Shown: piece after piece, positions 56,798 through 64,000 of the stretch | Numbering within the stretch: the first letter of the stretch is position 1 | Layout of the letters: the number at the start of each line of letters is the position of its first letter | DNA from: Rathayibacter sp. VKM Ac-2759 | Lineage (GTDB): Bacteria; Actinomycetota; Actinomycetes; Actinomycetales; Microbacteriaceae | DNA: 64,000 nucleotides | Assembly (NCBI RefSeq): GCF_009834225.1 | Contig: NZ_CP047176.1 | Location: 930,001 to 994,000, forward strand | Reading direction: 5' to 3' | Made by a program: the position numbers and the translations under genes | The notes under the pieces: model-generated | The model's database searches: none | The model's input: only the letters and a program-made list of their open reading frames with translations | What the model was told of the DNA's origin: nothing

Positions 56798-57937
56798 ATG
56801 TCCGCATTCTTCCAGTGGCTGGCGAGCATCCCCCCGCTCGCGCAGATCCCGCTCATCCTGATCGCCTTCGCGGCGGTCGTGGCGATCATCCTCTTCTTCG
56901 TCGAGGTCGCACCGCGTCGCGGCACGGGCTACACGATCCTCCGCCTCGCCGTCTCGGTCGTGGTCCCGGTCGCCCTGCTCCTCGCCTTCGGCCTGTACAA
57001 CTCCGTCATGTGGGTCGCGGTCGTCGCGGCCGTCCTCGGCGGCATCCTCTTCCTCCTCGACTTCCGGTCCCGCAAAGGCGCGGGCTACGCACTGCAGCTG
57101 ATCGCGTTCATGGCGCCGGCCGCGTTCTTCATCCTCATCGGCCTGATCTACCCGACGATCACGACCGCGCTGAACGCGTTCATGAAGAACGACGGCTCGG
57201 GCTTCGCGGGCCTGGACAACTTCATCTGGGTCTTCACGAGCCCCGACGGCGTCACCGCGTTCCTCAACACCGTCGTCTGGGTGCTGCTGGCCCCCATCAC
57301 GGCGACCGCGATCGGCCTCGCCTACGCGGTCTTCATCGACAAGAGCCGCGGCGAGAAGTTCTTCAAGCTCCTGGTCTTCATGCCGATGGCGATCTCGTTC
57401 GTCGGCGCGTCGATCATCTTCAAGTTCTTCTACGACGTGCGCCAGGGCGAGCAGATCGGTGTCCTCAACGGCATCCTCACCGCGTTCGGCGGCACCCCGG
57501 TCGACTGGCTGGGCCTCGAGCCGTGGAACACGCTGTTCCTCGTGGTCGTGCTCATCTGGACGCAGGCCGGCTTCGCCATGACGGTCCTCTCCGCGGCGCT
57601 CAAGGGCGTCCCGGCGGAGCAGCTGGAGGCGGCGTCGCTCGACGGCACCAACGCCTGGCAGTCGTTCTGGAACGTCCAGGTGCCCGGCATCCGCTCCTCG
57701 ATCGTGGTCGTGCTGACCACGATCTCGATCGCGTCGCTGAAGGTCTTCGACATCGTCTCGGCGATGACCGGCGGCCGCTCCGACACCACGGTCCTCGCGT
57801 TCGAGATGGTCCGCCAGTTCCAGCTCGGCGCCCGCAGCGGCTACAGCGCGGCCCTCGCGGTCATCCTGTTCCTGCTGGTCCTGCCGATCGTCGTCTACAA
57901 CGCCCGCCAGCTCGCCAAGCAGAGGGAGATCCGATGA
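56798..57937 (+). CDS. Sugar ABC transporter permease (AglF-like, N-terminally extended)
   Basis: This 379-residue MalF-type permease has the coupling EAA segment LKGVPAEQLEAASLDGTNAWQSFWNVQVPG. Ahead of the usual six-helix core are about 100 residues with three extra hydrophobic segments (~8-32, 42-65, 68-86), as in extended actinobacterial alpha-glucoside permeases. It is the first of two permeases. No ATPase is encoded here; a shared MsiK-like ATPase elsewhere is expected. Confidence 0.9.
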   Translation: MSAFFQWLASIPPLAQIPLILIAFAAVVAIILFFVEVAPRRGTGYTILRLAVSVVVPVALLLAFGLYNSVMWVAVVAAVLGGILFLLDFRSRKGAGYALQLIAFMAPAAFFILIGLIYPTITTALNAFMKNDGSGFAGLDNFIWVFTSPDGVTAFLNTVVWVLLAPITATAIGLAYAVFIDKSRGEKFFKLLVFMPMAISFVGASIIFKFFYDVRQGEQIGVLNGILTAFGGTPVDWLGLEPWNTLFLVVVLIWTQAGFAMTVLSAALKGVPAEQLEAASLDGTNAWQSFWNVQVPGIRSSIVVVLTTISIASLKVFDIVSAMTGGRSDTTVLAFEMVRQFQLGARSGYSAALAVILFLLVLPIVVYNARQLAKQREIR

Positions 57938-58917
57938 GCGTCACGCCCACTCCGATCCAGGTTCCGGTCGACCGCACCACCGAACGGCGCCTCCTGCGCG
58001 GGGAGTCCCGGATCGAGGCCGCCAGCGGCAAGGTCAAGAAGGCCACCACCTCGCGCGGAGCGACGATCGCGGCGCTGATCATCGCGGTCATCTGGACCAT
58101 CCCGACGCTCGGCCTGTTCATCTCGTCGTTCCGGCCGGCCAACGACATCAAGACCACCGGCTGGTGGACGGTCTTCGCGAACCCCGGGTTCACGCTCGAC
58201 AACTACGTCAACGCCCTCAACTCGGGCGACAGCCTGACGCTGGGCAAGGCGTTCGTGAACTCGCTCGTGATCACGCTGCCCGCGGCGCTGATCCCGATCA
58301 CGATCGCGAGCCTCGCGGCGTACGCGTTCGCGTGGATCGACTTCAAGGGCCGCAACACGCTCTTCGTCCTGGTGTTCTCGCTCCAGATCGTGCCGATCCA
58401 GATGGCCCTCGTGCCGCTGCTGCAGCTGTTCTCGGACGGCCTGCGCATCGGCAACCTCTACATCCTCCCGGGGCTCGGAGTGAACGGGTTGGACGGCTCG
58501 TACGCGAAGGTGTGGATCGCGCACACGATCTTCGCGCTGCCGCTGGCGATCTTCATGCTCCACAACTTCATCTCGGAGATCCCGGGAGAGGTCATCGAGG
58601 CCGCCCGCGTCGACGGCGCCGGTCACGGGCAGATCTTCTTCCGGATCGTCCTGCCCCTCGCCGTCCCCGCGATCGCGTCGTTCGGCATCTTCCAGTTCCT
58701 CTGGGTCTGGAACGACCTGCTGGTGGCGACGGTGTTCACCTCGGGACAGGGGCTGCCGATCACCAAGGCCCTCCAGGACCTCTCGGGCTCCTACGGGCAG
58801 TCGTGGGAGCTGCTCACGGCGGGGGCGTTCATCTCGATCATCGTGCCGCTGATCGTGTTCTTCTCCCTCCAGCGGTTCTTCGTCCGCGGCCTGCTCGCGG
58901 GCGCGACGAAGGGCTGA
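57934..58917 (+). CDS. Sugar ABC transporter permease (AglG-like)
   Basis: This 327-residue MalG-type permease has a cytoplasmic N-terminus of ~45 residues, six helices and the EAA loop IPGEVIEAARVDGAGHGQIFFRIVLPLAVPA. It overlaps the preceding permease by ATGA. Together with it and the binding lipoprotein it forms a carbohydrate uptake system of the CUT1 class. Confidence 0.92.
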   Translation: MSVTPTPIQVPVDRTTERRLLRGESRIEAASGKVKKATTSRGATIAALIIAVIWTIPTLGLFISSFRPANDIKTTGWWTVFANPGFTLDNYVNALNSGDSLTLGKAFVNSLVITLPAALIPITIASLAAYAFAWIDFKGRNTLFVLVFSLQIVPIQMALVPLLQLFSDGLRIGNLYILPGLGVNGLDGSYAKVWIAHTIFALPLAIFMLHNFISEIPGEVIEAARVDGAGHGQIFFRIVLPLAVPAIASFGIFQFLWVWNDLLVATVFTSGQGLPITKALQDLSGSYGQSWELLTAGAFISIIVPLIVFFSLQRFFVRGLLAGATKG

Positions 58918-58935
58918 CGCTCCTCCGATCCGCTT

Positions 58936-58977
58936 CTCCGGCCCGGTGCTCCTGTCCTCAGGATCGCCGGGCCGGAG
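58936..58977 (+). terminator. Terminator of the sugar importer operon
   Basis: An 11-bp perfect stem (58936-58946 with 58967-58977) with a 20-nt loop holding its own small CCT/AGG pairing lies 19 nt after the last permease stop. A short T/C-rich tail follows. Confidence 0.7.
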
Positions 58978-59062
58978 TCGTTCTGCGGGCGTGCTCGACA
59001 GCACATCTTCGCCGTGGGCGGAAGCCGACGGCGGTGTCGGCGGGCGGGGTTAGGGTCGAGCG

Positions 59063-60949
59063 ATGAGCAGGATGGGTGACGTCGCGGCGGGCGGCGGGAT
59101 GCGCGGCGGAGCGGTGCGCGGCAGGATCTCGAGCGGCGACCCCGACAGCCAGCGCCGCGCCAATGCCGACGCCCCGCGGATCGACGGACTGTTCGGCCGC
59201 ATCGCCGAGCTGTTCCGCGACCACCGCGCCAAGCTGACCCTGACGGTCGCCCTCGTGCTGGTCGGCGCCGCGCTGACGGTGGTGCCGCCCCTCCTGACCC
59301 AGCTCGCCTTCGACCGGGGGCTGTTCCCGCCCGAGGGCGGACCGGACTTCCCCGTGCTGCTCGAGCTCGTCGGCATCATGGTGCTCGTCTGGGCGCTCTC
59401 GGCGATCCTGGGCGTCTGGCAGACCTACCTCACGGCGACCGTCGGCAACACGGTGATGGGGGAGCTGCGGATCCGGCTGTTCCGCCACCTGCAGGCGATG
59501 GAGCTCGGCTTCTTCACCCGCACCCGCACCGGAGTGATCCAGTCGCGCCTCGCGAACGACGTCGGCGGCGTGGCGAGCGTGCTGACGAACACGGTCTCGA
59601 GCGTCCTCGGCAACACGGTCACGGTGATCGCGGCCGTGGTGGCCATGCTGCTGCTCTCCTGGCAGATGACGATCGTCGCCCTGGTGCTGACCCCCGTGCT
59701 CGTGATCGCGCAGCGCCGCGTCGGCCAGGTGCGCGCGCGCATCGCCACGAAGACGCAGGAGTCGCTGTCCGAGATGACGGCGATCACGCAGGAGACGCTG
59801 AGCGTCTCGGGCATCCTCCTGGCCAAGAGCTTCGGCCGCCAGGAGTCGGAGGTGACGCGCTACGCCGACGAGAACGGCCGCCAGATCGACCTGCAGGTGC
59901 GCCAGCAGATGTCGGGCCAGTGGTTCTTCGCGATGGTGCAGATCTTCCTCTCGGTGATCCCGGTCATCGTCTACCTCGTCGCCGCGTGGCTCATCCTCGG
60001 AGGCACGACCGTCACCGCGGGCACCGTGGTCGCCTTCACCACCGTCCAGGCGCGGCTGATGTGGCCGCTGCTCGGGCTGATGCGCGTCGCGCTCGACCTG
60101 CAGACCGCCGGCGCCCTCTTCGCGCGCATCTTCGAGTACCTCGACCTGCGCCCGGCGATCGCCGACCGGGCGACCGCGCACGACGTCAGCGGCGAGCTGG
60201 GCCGGGTCGAGCTCGACGACGTCGTCTTCCGCTACCCCGACCAGACCGACGAGGCGCGCCCGACCCTCGATCACGTCTCCGTCTCGATCGCCCCGGGGCA
60301 GTTCGTCGCGTTCGTCGGCCCGTCGGGCGCGGGCAAGACGACCATCTCGTACCTGGTGCCGCGCCTCTACGACGTGACGGGCGGCTCCGTGCGGTTCGCC
60401 GGTTCCGACGTGCGCGAGCTGCGCCAGGCGTCGCTCGTGTCGCACATCGGGATCGTCAGCCAGGAGACCTACCTCTTCCACGCGTCGATCGCCGACAACC
60501 TGCGCTACGCGCGCCCCGATGCGACGCAGGAGGAGCTCGAGGCGGCGGCGCGCTCGGCCAACATCCACGACACGATCGCGTCGTTCCCGGACGGCTACGA
60601 CACCCTGGTGGGCGAGCGCGGCTACCGCCTCTCGGGCGGCGAGAAGCAGAGGCTCGCGATCGCGCGGGTGCTGCTGAAGGATCCGGCGGTGCTCATCCTC
60701 GACGAGGCGACGAGCGCGCTCGACACCGTCTCGGAGCGGATCGTGCAGACCGCGCTCGACGACGCCTCCCGCGGACGCACGACGATCGCGATCGCGCACC
60801 GCCTGTCGACGGTGGTCTCGGCCGACGTGATCCACGTGGTCGACGGCGGCCGCATCGTCGAGTCGGGAACCCACGCCGAGCTGCAGCAGCGCGGCGGCCT
60901 CTACGCCTCGCTCTACGCGCAGCAGGTCGAGACGGCCGTCGGCGCCTGA
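59063..60949 (+). CDS. ABC transporter, fused permease-ATPase (multidrug/lipid exporter type)
   Basis: This 628-residue half-transporter has six transmembrane helices (~50-340) and an ATPase with Walker A VGPSGAGKTTISYL, Q-loop VSQETYLFHASIADNL, signature LSGGEKQRLAIARVLLKDPA, Walker B VLILDEATSALD and H-loop AHRLSTV. It is a type I (MsbA/LmrA-like) exporter that should work as a dimer. TAGGGT at 59051-59056 lies 6 nt before the ATG. Stand-alone gene; substrate unknown. Confidence 0.93.
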   Translation: MSRMGDVAAGGGMRGGAVRGRISSGDPDSQRRANADAPRIDGLFGRIAELFRDHRAKLTLTVALVLVGAALTVVPPLLTQLAFDRGLFPPEGGPDFPVLLELVGIMVLVWALSAILGVWQTYLTATVGNTVMGELRIRLFRHLQAMELGFFTRTRTGVIQSRLANDVGGVASVLTNTVSSVLGNTVTVIAAVVAMLLLSWQMTIVALVLTPVLVIAQRRVGQVRARIATKTQESLSEMTAITQETLSVSGILLAKSFGRQESEVTRYADENGRQIDLQVRQQMSGQWFFAMVQIFLSVIPVIVYLVAAWLILGGTTVTAGTVVAFTTVQARLMWPLLGLMRVALDLQTAGALFARIFEYLDLRPAIADRATAHDVSGELGRVELDDVVFRYPDQTDEARPTLDHVSVSIAPGQFVAFVGPSGAGKTTISYLVPRLYDVTGGSVRFAGSDVRELRQASLVSHIGIVSQETYLFHASIADNLRYARPDATQEELEAAARSANIHDTIASFPDGYDTLVGERGYRLSGGEKQRLAIARVLLKDPAVLILDEATSALDTVSERIVQTALDDASRGRTTIAIAHRLSTVVSADVIHVVDGGRIVESGTHAELQQRGGLYASLYAQQVETAVGA

Positions 60950-60971
60950 GCCGGGCGGGCCGGCGGCGCGG

Positions 60972-61646
60972 TCAGACCGCCGGGCGGTCGGCGAGCATCT
61001 GCTCCATGAGCGAGATCTCGGCCTCCTGGGCCCTGACGACGGAGGTGGCGAAGTCGGTGGCGACCGTGTCGCGGCTGCGGGCGAGGAGCGCCTCCGCCAT
61101 GTCGATCGCGCCGCGGTGGTGGGCGATCATCAGCTGGAGGAAGAGGCGGTCGAGATCGCGACCGGACGCCGCCGTGAGCTCGTCGATCTGGTCCTGGGTG
61201 GCGAGACCGGGCATGCTCGACGGCACGACTCCCTCCTCCGTCCCCATGCCCATCGAGGAGTGCTCGTCGGCGGCTCCCGCGAGGGTCGGGCGGCCCATCC
61301 ACGTCATAGACGGCTCGGGGGAGGCCTGCGGGAGACCCCACGACGTCAGCCAGCCGAAGAGCTGGCCGGACTGCTGCTGCTGCGTGAGCAGGATGTCCTT
61401 CGAGACGGTGAGCACCTCGTCATCGGTGCTGCGCTCGTGCGCGATCAGGGCCAGCTGGGCGCCCTGCAGGTGGTGGACCTGCATGTCGCGCGCGAAGCCC
61501 GCCTCCGCGCTGGTGCTCGACGGAGTCGCGGCCCGCGAGAACGGGGCGAGGGCGCCGAGGACGTACCCGCCCGCCGCCCCGAGGAGCAGGGCCACCACGG
61601 CGACGGCCGCGACGAGGAGACGACCCCTGCTGCCCGCGGGCGTCAT
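60972..61646 (-). CDS. DUF305 family protein
   Basis: This 224-residue exported protein has an N-terminal helix (LVAAVAVVALLLGAAGGYVLG) and the ferritin-like DUF305 domain with FARDMQVHHLQGAQLALIAHE and LFLQLMIAHHRGAIDMAEALL, whose repeated His residues suggest metal binding. DUF305 proteins often accompany copper or DUF3105 genes. It shares one base with the DUF3105 stop (TGATG), so the two are coupled. Confidence 0.9.
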   Translation of the reverse strand: MTPAGSRGRLLVAAVAVVALLLGAAGGYVLGALAPFSRAATPSSTSAEAGFARDMQVHHLQGAQLALIAHERSTDDEVLTVSKDILLTQQQQSGQLFGWLTSWGLPQASPEPSMTWMGRPTLAGAADEHSSMGMGTEEGVVPSSMPGLATQDQIDELTAASGRDLDRLFLQLMIAHHRGAIDMAEALLARSRDTVATDFATSVVRAQEAEISLMEQMLADRPAV

Positions 61647-62260
61647 CACTGCTTGCCGGGGGCGTCGATGCCCCCGGTGCAGGGCGCGCCGGGCTCGGGA
61701 GCGGTGGACGCCTGCCAGAAGCGCTCGACGAACGCGTCGATCCGGGGGTCGTCGGGGGAGTCGATGGCGACCTGGGCGTCCCACGCGCTGAGGACGATCG
61801 GCGAGTCGAGACCCTCGTAGGGCGAGACGACGGCGTAGGTGTCGGGCATCGCCGCGATCAGCGCGTCGACCTCGCTCTGCGGGAGGGAGGGGTCGTAGGT
61901 CGCCCAGACGGCGCCGTGCTCGAGGTCGTGCACCGCGTTCTCGTTGGGGACGGGCTGGTCGTAGACGCCGCAGTTCATCCAGACGGAGTTGTGCGGGCCG
62001 CCGGCGGGCGGGGTCTGCGGGTAGTCGACGGCGCCGGCGACGTGGGTCGCGTCGTTCTCGAAGGTCTGCAGGCCGTCGATCTGGCGCGCCTCGACGATCT
62101 GCTGATTGCCGATCACGGTGACGGCGACGATGGCGCCGACGGCGATCACGGCGAGAGCGGAGAGCGACCAGATCCAGATCCGGCCGCTGCGCTTGCGCTT
62201 CTCCTGCTCGCGGCGGTAGGCCTCGAGCTTCTCCTGGCGGGCACGGTTCTTGGCGGACAT
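61646..62260 (-). CDS. DUF3105 family membrane protein
   Basis: This 204-residue protein has a basic N-terminal segment ([23 protein letters not shown]), one transmembrane helix ([20 protein letters not shown], ~30-50) and a DUF3105 domain with [40 protein letters not shown] and PCTGGI. The His/Cys-containing motifs suggest metal or redox function, unproven. ATG 62260 is preferred to GTG 62275. A LacI-type operator lies upstream. Confidence 0.88.
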   Translation of the reverse strand: MSAKNRARQEKLEAYRREQEKRKRSGRIWIWSLSALAVIAVGAIVAVTVIGNQQIVEARQIDGLQTFENDATHVAGAVDYPQTPPAGGPHNSVWMNCGVYDQPVPNENAVHDLEHGAVWATYDPSLPQSEVDALIAAMPDTYAVVSPYEGLDSPIVLSAWDAQVAIDSPDDPRIDAFVERFWQASTAPEPGAPCTGGIDAPGKQ

Positions 62261-62330
62261 CGTGTCTTTGGGCACGCGGCGTCTCTCGTTCTGGTCGCGG
62301 GATGGCGCGCCGGCAGCGGGCGCAGGCGCC

Positions 62331-62356
62331 TGAAAAGCGCTCTCAGAGGATAACGA
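62331..62356. promoter_or_regulatory. LacI-type site TGAGAGCGCTTTTCA with TCGTTATC upstream of DUF3105
   Basis: On the minus strand TCGTTATC (62356-62349) is followed by TGAGAGCGCTTTTCA (62345-62331), an imperfect palindrome. The layout matches 55111-55132 in the sugar importer region. It lies about 70 nt before the DUF3105 start. Confidence 0.5.
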
Positions 62357-62403
62357 GACAGGCTCCGGATCGGATCAACGCCGACGTCGGAGGGAGTCCT
62401 GCG

Positions 62404-63648
62404 TCAGGGGGCGAAGGTCAGCCAGAGGAGCAGGCCGTTCAGCACGATCAGGCAGGCGGCGGCGAGGGTGGCGCCGAGAGTGGTGAACCAGCGGTTGGCC
62501 TGGTCGCCCATCAGGCGGCGGTCGCGGGTGAGGATCACCAGCGGCACCAGGGCGAACGGGATGCCGAACGACAGCACGACCTGGCTGAGCACGAGCGCCC
62601 GCGTGGGGTCGAAGCCGATCGCCAGCACGAGCAGCGCCGGGATCAGCGTGACGAGGCGTCGCGCGACCAGCGGCACCCGCACGTGCAGCAGGCCGTGCAT
62701 GATCTCGGCCCCGGCGTACGCGCCGACCGAGGTCGAGGCGAGACCGGAGGCGAGCAGGCCGACCGCGAAGAGCGTCGCGACGACCGGCCCGAGGGCGGCG
62801 CCGATCGCGGCGTGAGCGCCCTCGAGGCTGTCGGTGCCGTCGACTCCCGAGAGCGAGTGCGCGGCGAGGAGGAGGATCGCGAGGTTCACGGTGCCCGCGA
62901 TCGCGAGCGCGACGGTGACGTCGATCCGCGTGGCGACGAGGATCCGGCGGCGCGCGCCGACGCCGTCGACGCGGCCGAAGCGGTCGCGGGCGAGTGCGGA
63001 GTGCGCGTAGATCGCGTGCGGCATGACGGTCGCGCCGAGGATCGACGCGGCGAGGAGCACCGACTCCGATCCCTCGAACCGCGGGACGAGGCCCGCGAGG
63101 GTCGAGCCGGCGTCGGGCGGATCGACGACCACGCCGACGGTGAAGCCGATGGCGATGAGGACCATGAGCAGCGTGATGACGCGCTCGAAGGGCTGCGCGC
63201 CTCCGCGGGTCTGCACGAGCAGGAGCGCGAGCGACACCGCCCCCGTCACCAGGCCGCCGACGGGGAGCGGCAGACCGAAGAGCAGGTTGAGCGCGATCGC
63301 GCCGCCGATCACCTCGGCGAGGTCGGTCGCCATCGCGACCGTCTCGGCCTGCAGCCAGTAGGCCCGCCGCCCCCAGCGGCCGCGGAGGCGCTCGCCGAGC
63401 AGCTCGGGCAGGCTGCGGCCGGTCATCAGGCCGAGCTTGGCCGAGAGGTACTGGATCAGCCACGCCATCAGGTTGCCGAGGACGACGACCCACACGAGCA
63501 GATAGCCGAAGCGGGCGCCCGCCGTCATATTGCTGGCGACGTTGCCCGGATCGAGGTAGGCGACTCCGGCGACCATGGCCGGGCCGAGCAGGCGCAGGAG
63601 GTGCGCATCGGCCGGACGCCGCGGCGGTGCGGCGATCGGAGAGGTCAT
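62404..63648 (-). CDS. mntH: Nramp family divalent metal transporter
   Basis: This 414-residue membrane protein has 11 or so helices. The Nramp metal-binding helix 1 is [18 protein letters not shown] (DPGN) and helix 6 has [17 protein letters not shown] (MPH). It imports Mn2+ or Fe2+ with protons. The ATG at 63648 follows GGAACGGACCACGA. The 159 nt between it and the divergent synthase gene presumably hold its regulator site, but none is recognised. Confidence 0.93.
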   Translation of the reverse strand: MTSPIAAPPRRPADAHLLRLLGPAMVAGVAYLDPGNVASNMTAGARFGYLLVWVVVLGNLMAWLIQYLSAKLGLMTGRSLPELLGERLRGRWGRRAYWLQAETVAMATDLAEVIGGAIALNLLFGLPLPVGGLVTGAVSLALLLVQTRGGAQPFERVITLLMVLIAIGFTVGVVVDPPDAGSTLAGLVPRFEGSESVLLAASILGATVMPHAIYAHSALARDRFGRVDGVGARRRILVATRIDVTVALAIAGTVNLAILLLAAHSLSGVDGTDSLEGAHAAIGAALGPVVATLFAVGLLASGLASTSVGAYAGAEIMHGLLHVRVPLVARRLVTLIPALLVLAIGFDPTRALVLSQVVLSFGIPFALVPLVILTRDRRLMGDQANRWFTTLGATLAAACLIVLNGLLLWLTFAP

Positions 63649-63795
63649 TCGTGGTCCGTTCCGGTATCGGCGGCAGCGCTCGCGGACCCCCACGATAGGG
63701 CACTGCGGATCGCGGCGACAGCACCTGGCGGGACCCGGCCAGGGGCTCGGTCGGCGGTGGCCGGGGGCTCCCGTCATACGCTCCGAACCGGTTGG

Positions 63796-63801
63796 TACCC
63801 T
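63796..63801 (+). promoter_or_regulatory. -10 hexamer TACCCT of the cystathionine beta-synthase gene
   Basis: TACCCT lies exactly 6 nt before the ATG at 63808, the leaderless arrangement seen at nine other genes of the window. Confidence 0.5.
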
Positions 63802-63807
63802 GGCGTC

Positions 63808-64000
63808 ATGACCCTCGATCGAGCCCTGCCAGCACGCCCCGAGACCGGGATGGCCTACGCCGAATCGGTGCTCGACCTGATCGGCGACACCCCGCTGGTG
63901 AAGCTCGGACCCACCGCCTCCGGAGTGCGGGCGACCGTCCTGGTCAAGGTCGAGTACCTCAACCCCGGCGGCTCGTCGAAGGACCGCATCGCGACGCGCA
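63808..64000 (+). CDS. Cystathionine beta-synthase, N-terminal part (cut by window end)
   Basis: The first 64 codons read [20 protein letters not shown], then [15 protein letters not shown] and [21 protein letters not shown]. The GDTPLVKL start and the PLP-lysine motif SSKDRI belong to the cysteine synthase/cystathionine beta-synthase fold. The YLNPGGSxKDRIATR wording favours cystathionine beta-synthase of actinobacteria, which condenses serine and homocysteine. The remaining gene is outside the window. Confidence 0.85.
   Translation, partial: MTLDRALPARPETGMAYAESVLDLIGDTPLVKLGPTASGVRATVLVKVEYLNPGGSSKDRIATR

Noticed and set aside
1..64000. tRNA, rRNA, insertion sequences or known riboswitches
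   Set aside because: No cloverleaf tRNA sequence with consensus T-arm, no rRNA segment, no transposase gene and no riboswitch core that I recognise was found while reading either strand. A covariance-model scan would be needed to exclude small RNAs.

Overview
The window is about 64 kb of very GC-rich DNA from an actinobacterium. The best fit is the family Microbacteriaceae, with Rathayibacter-like genera most likely. Supporting signs are the GC content, frequent GTG starts, ATGA/GTGA gene overlaps, many TANNNT hexamers 6-8 nt before start codons (leaderless transcripts), a DUF222-HNH endonuclease gene, DUF5997 and CWB2 cell-wall proteins, and the lipoprotein and ABC transporter types. Placement below family level is inference only. 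No rRNA, tRNA, CRISPR array, prophage or insertion sequence is visible.

Two ribosomal protein pairs frame most of the window. The end of rplK and all of rplA lie at 1-992, and rplJ-rplL with an attenuator-like leader lies at 51830-53107. The ~51 kb between them is mostly accessory catabolism. (a) 1090-5765: acetyltransferase, oxidoreductase, DUF998 membrane protein, alpha/beta hydrolases and a YqaJ-type nuclease. (b) 5812-10030: a GntR-controlled ketose operon with class II aldolase, HAD phosphatase, DhaL (frameshifted) and DhaK. (c) 10027-14267: a ROK-controlled isomerase plus two Gfo/Idh/MocA dehydrogenases. (d) 14350-18722: DUF5997 diverging from a LysR-like protein with no HTH, a CWB2 surface protein and a dienelactone hydrolase. 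(e) 18891-26054: a MacB-like ABC pair, an APC permease and a two-component system, with 11-bp-phased repeats before both the ABC genes and the regulator. (f) 26141-45407: a GntP permease, a creatininase-family enzyme and a nucleoside-salvage island. The island holds a LacI regulator, a BMP-type ABC importer, an amidohydrolase, adenosine deaminase, two DraG-like ADP-ribosylglycohydrolases, two nucleoside hydrolases and a HAD phosphatase. Related LacI-type palindromes tie it together. It is interrupted by three 104-bp cloverleaf-like repeats and the DUF222-HNH gene. (g) 45455-47994: SDR, aldo/keto reductase and stress membrane proteins. (h) 48132-51230: a translationally coupled operon of acyl-CoA dehydrogenase (frameshifted), PIG-L deacetylase, methyltransferase and glycosyltransferase.

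After rplJL come a MarR gene, then a LacI regulator coupled to a small acetyltransferase, a sugar ABC importer without its own ATPase, an ABC exporter, a DUF3105-DUF305 pair, an Nramp metal transporter, and the start of a cystathionine beta-synthase gene cut by the window edge.

The leads most worth a second look are: the four-gene acyl-CoA dehydrogenase/PIG-L/methyltransferase/glycosyltransferase operon; the nucleoside island with a degenerate second DraG paralogue and shared operators; the palindromic repeat family beside the HNH gene; the HTH-less LysR-like protein with a lysine-rich tail; and the phased repeats linking the two-component system to the ABC pair. Two single-site frameshifts, in dhaL and the acyl-CoA dehydrogenase gene, need checking against reads before they are treated as real. 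All assignments come from reading the sequence; no database search was run.
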